Shown: positions 5,696 to 5,708 of the stretch, piece by piece
Position numbering within the stretch: the stretch's first letter is position 1
How the letters are laid out: the number at the start of each line of letters is the position of its first letter
Source: Clostridium sp. UBA6640
Lineage (GTDB): Bacteria; Bacillota; Clostridia; Clostridiales; Clostridiaceae
NCBI RefSeq assembly: GCF_002455975.1
Contig: NZ_DKLM01000086.1
Span: forward strand, 42,006-47,713
Reading direction: 5' to 3'
DNA: 5,708 nucleotides
Notes under the pieces: generated by a model
What the model was told of the DNA's origin: nothing
Databases searched by the model: none
The model's input: the letters and a program-made list of their open reading frames with translations, nothing else
Translations under genes and position numbers: made by a program

Positions 5696-5708
5696 TCGAC
5701 AAAGTCGA
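5696..5708. repeat. Palindrome at the right edge
   Basis: TCGAC (5696-5700) and GTCGA (5704-5708) are inverted around AAA, ending exactly at the window edge. Its GC content stands out from the surrounding AT-rich DNA. It may be the tip of a larger repeat or of an adjoining gene outside the window. Confidence 0.4.

Noticed and set aside
5694..5700. Spo0A box (TGTCGAC against TGTCGAA)
   Set aside because: One mismatch in the core, part of a palindrome, and at the window edge with no visible target gene.

Overview
The window is strongly AT-rich. Its codons are rich in AAA, ATA and TTA, its Shine-Dalgarno (SD) sequences are strong and purine-rich (GGAG/GGGAG types), and its gene content is typical of low-GC Firmicutes. 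A Clostridium-type organism is the best fit. This is inferred from composition, family resemblance and gene order; no species marker is present.

All supported genes lie on the minus strand, so transcription runs from right to left. From the right edge: (1) a clean rho-independent terminator (about 5661-5687) that ends a transcript entering from outside; (2) about 470 bp with no recognisable gene, holding inverted repeats, an open frame with no start codon, and a candidate 21-residue hydrophobic peptide (5317-5382) with its own extended -10 promoter and SD; (3) a promoter region carrying three perfectly spaced 11-bp repeats that resemble PhoP boxes; (4) a full-length transmembrane chemoreceptor with a double Cache sensor domain (3156-5192), closed by a strong terminator (about 3107-3146); (5) a ComEC/Rec2 DNA-uptake channel protein (1303-3030) lacking the metallo-beta-lactamase motif seen in long ComEC proteins; (6) holA, the delta subunit of the DNA polymerase III clamp loader (105-1133), starting at TTG. 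The adjacency comEC-holA is a well-known arrangement in Firmicutes, where rpsT and gpr often follow; those are not visible here.

The two ends of the window carry short repeats (a 7-bp direct repeat at 5-17 and a palindrome at 5696-5708). This would fit an assembly contig bounded by repeated DNA, but the window alone cannot prove it.

The comEC-holA pair is housekeeping/competence DNA and looks ordinary apart from the shortened ComEC. The part most worth a second look is the 5' region of the chemoreceptor: a putative phosphate-response operator and a membrane micropeptide gene, both directed at one chemoreceptor gene. No CRISPR array, tRNA, rRNA, complete insertion sequence or known defence system is visible.
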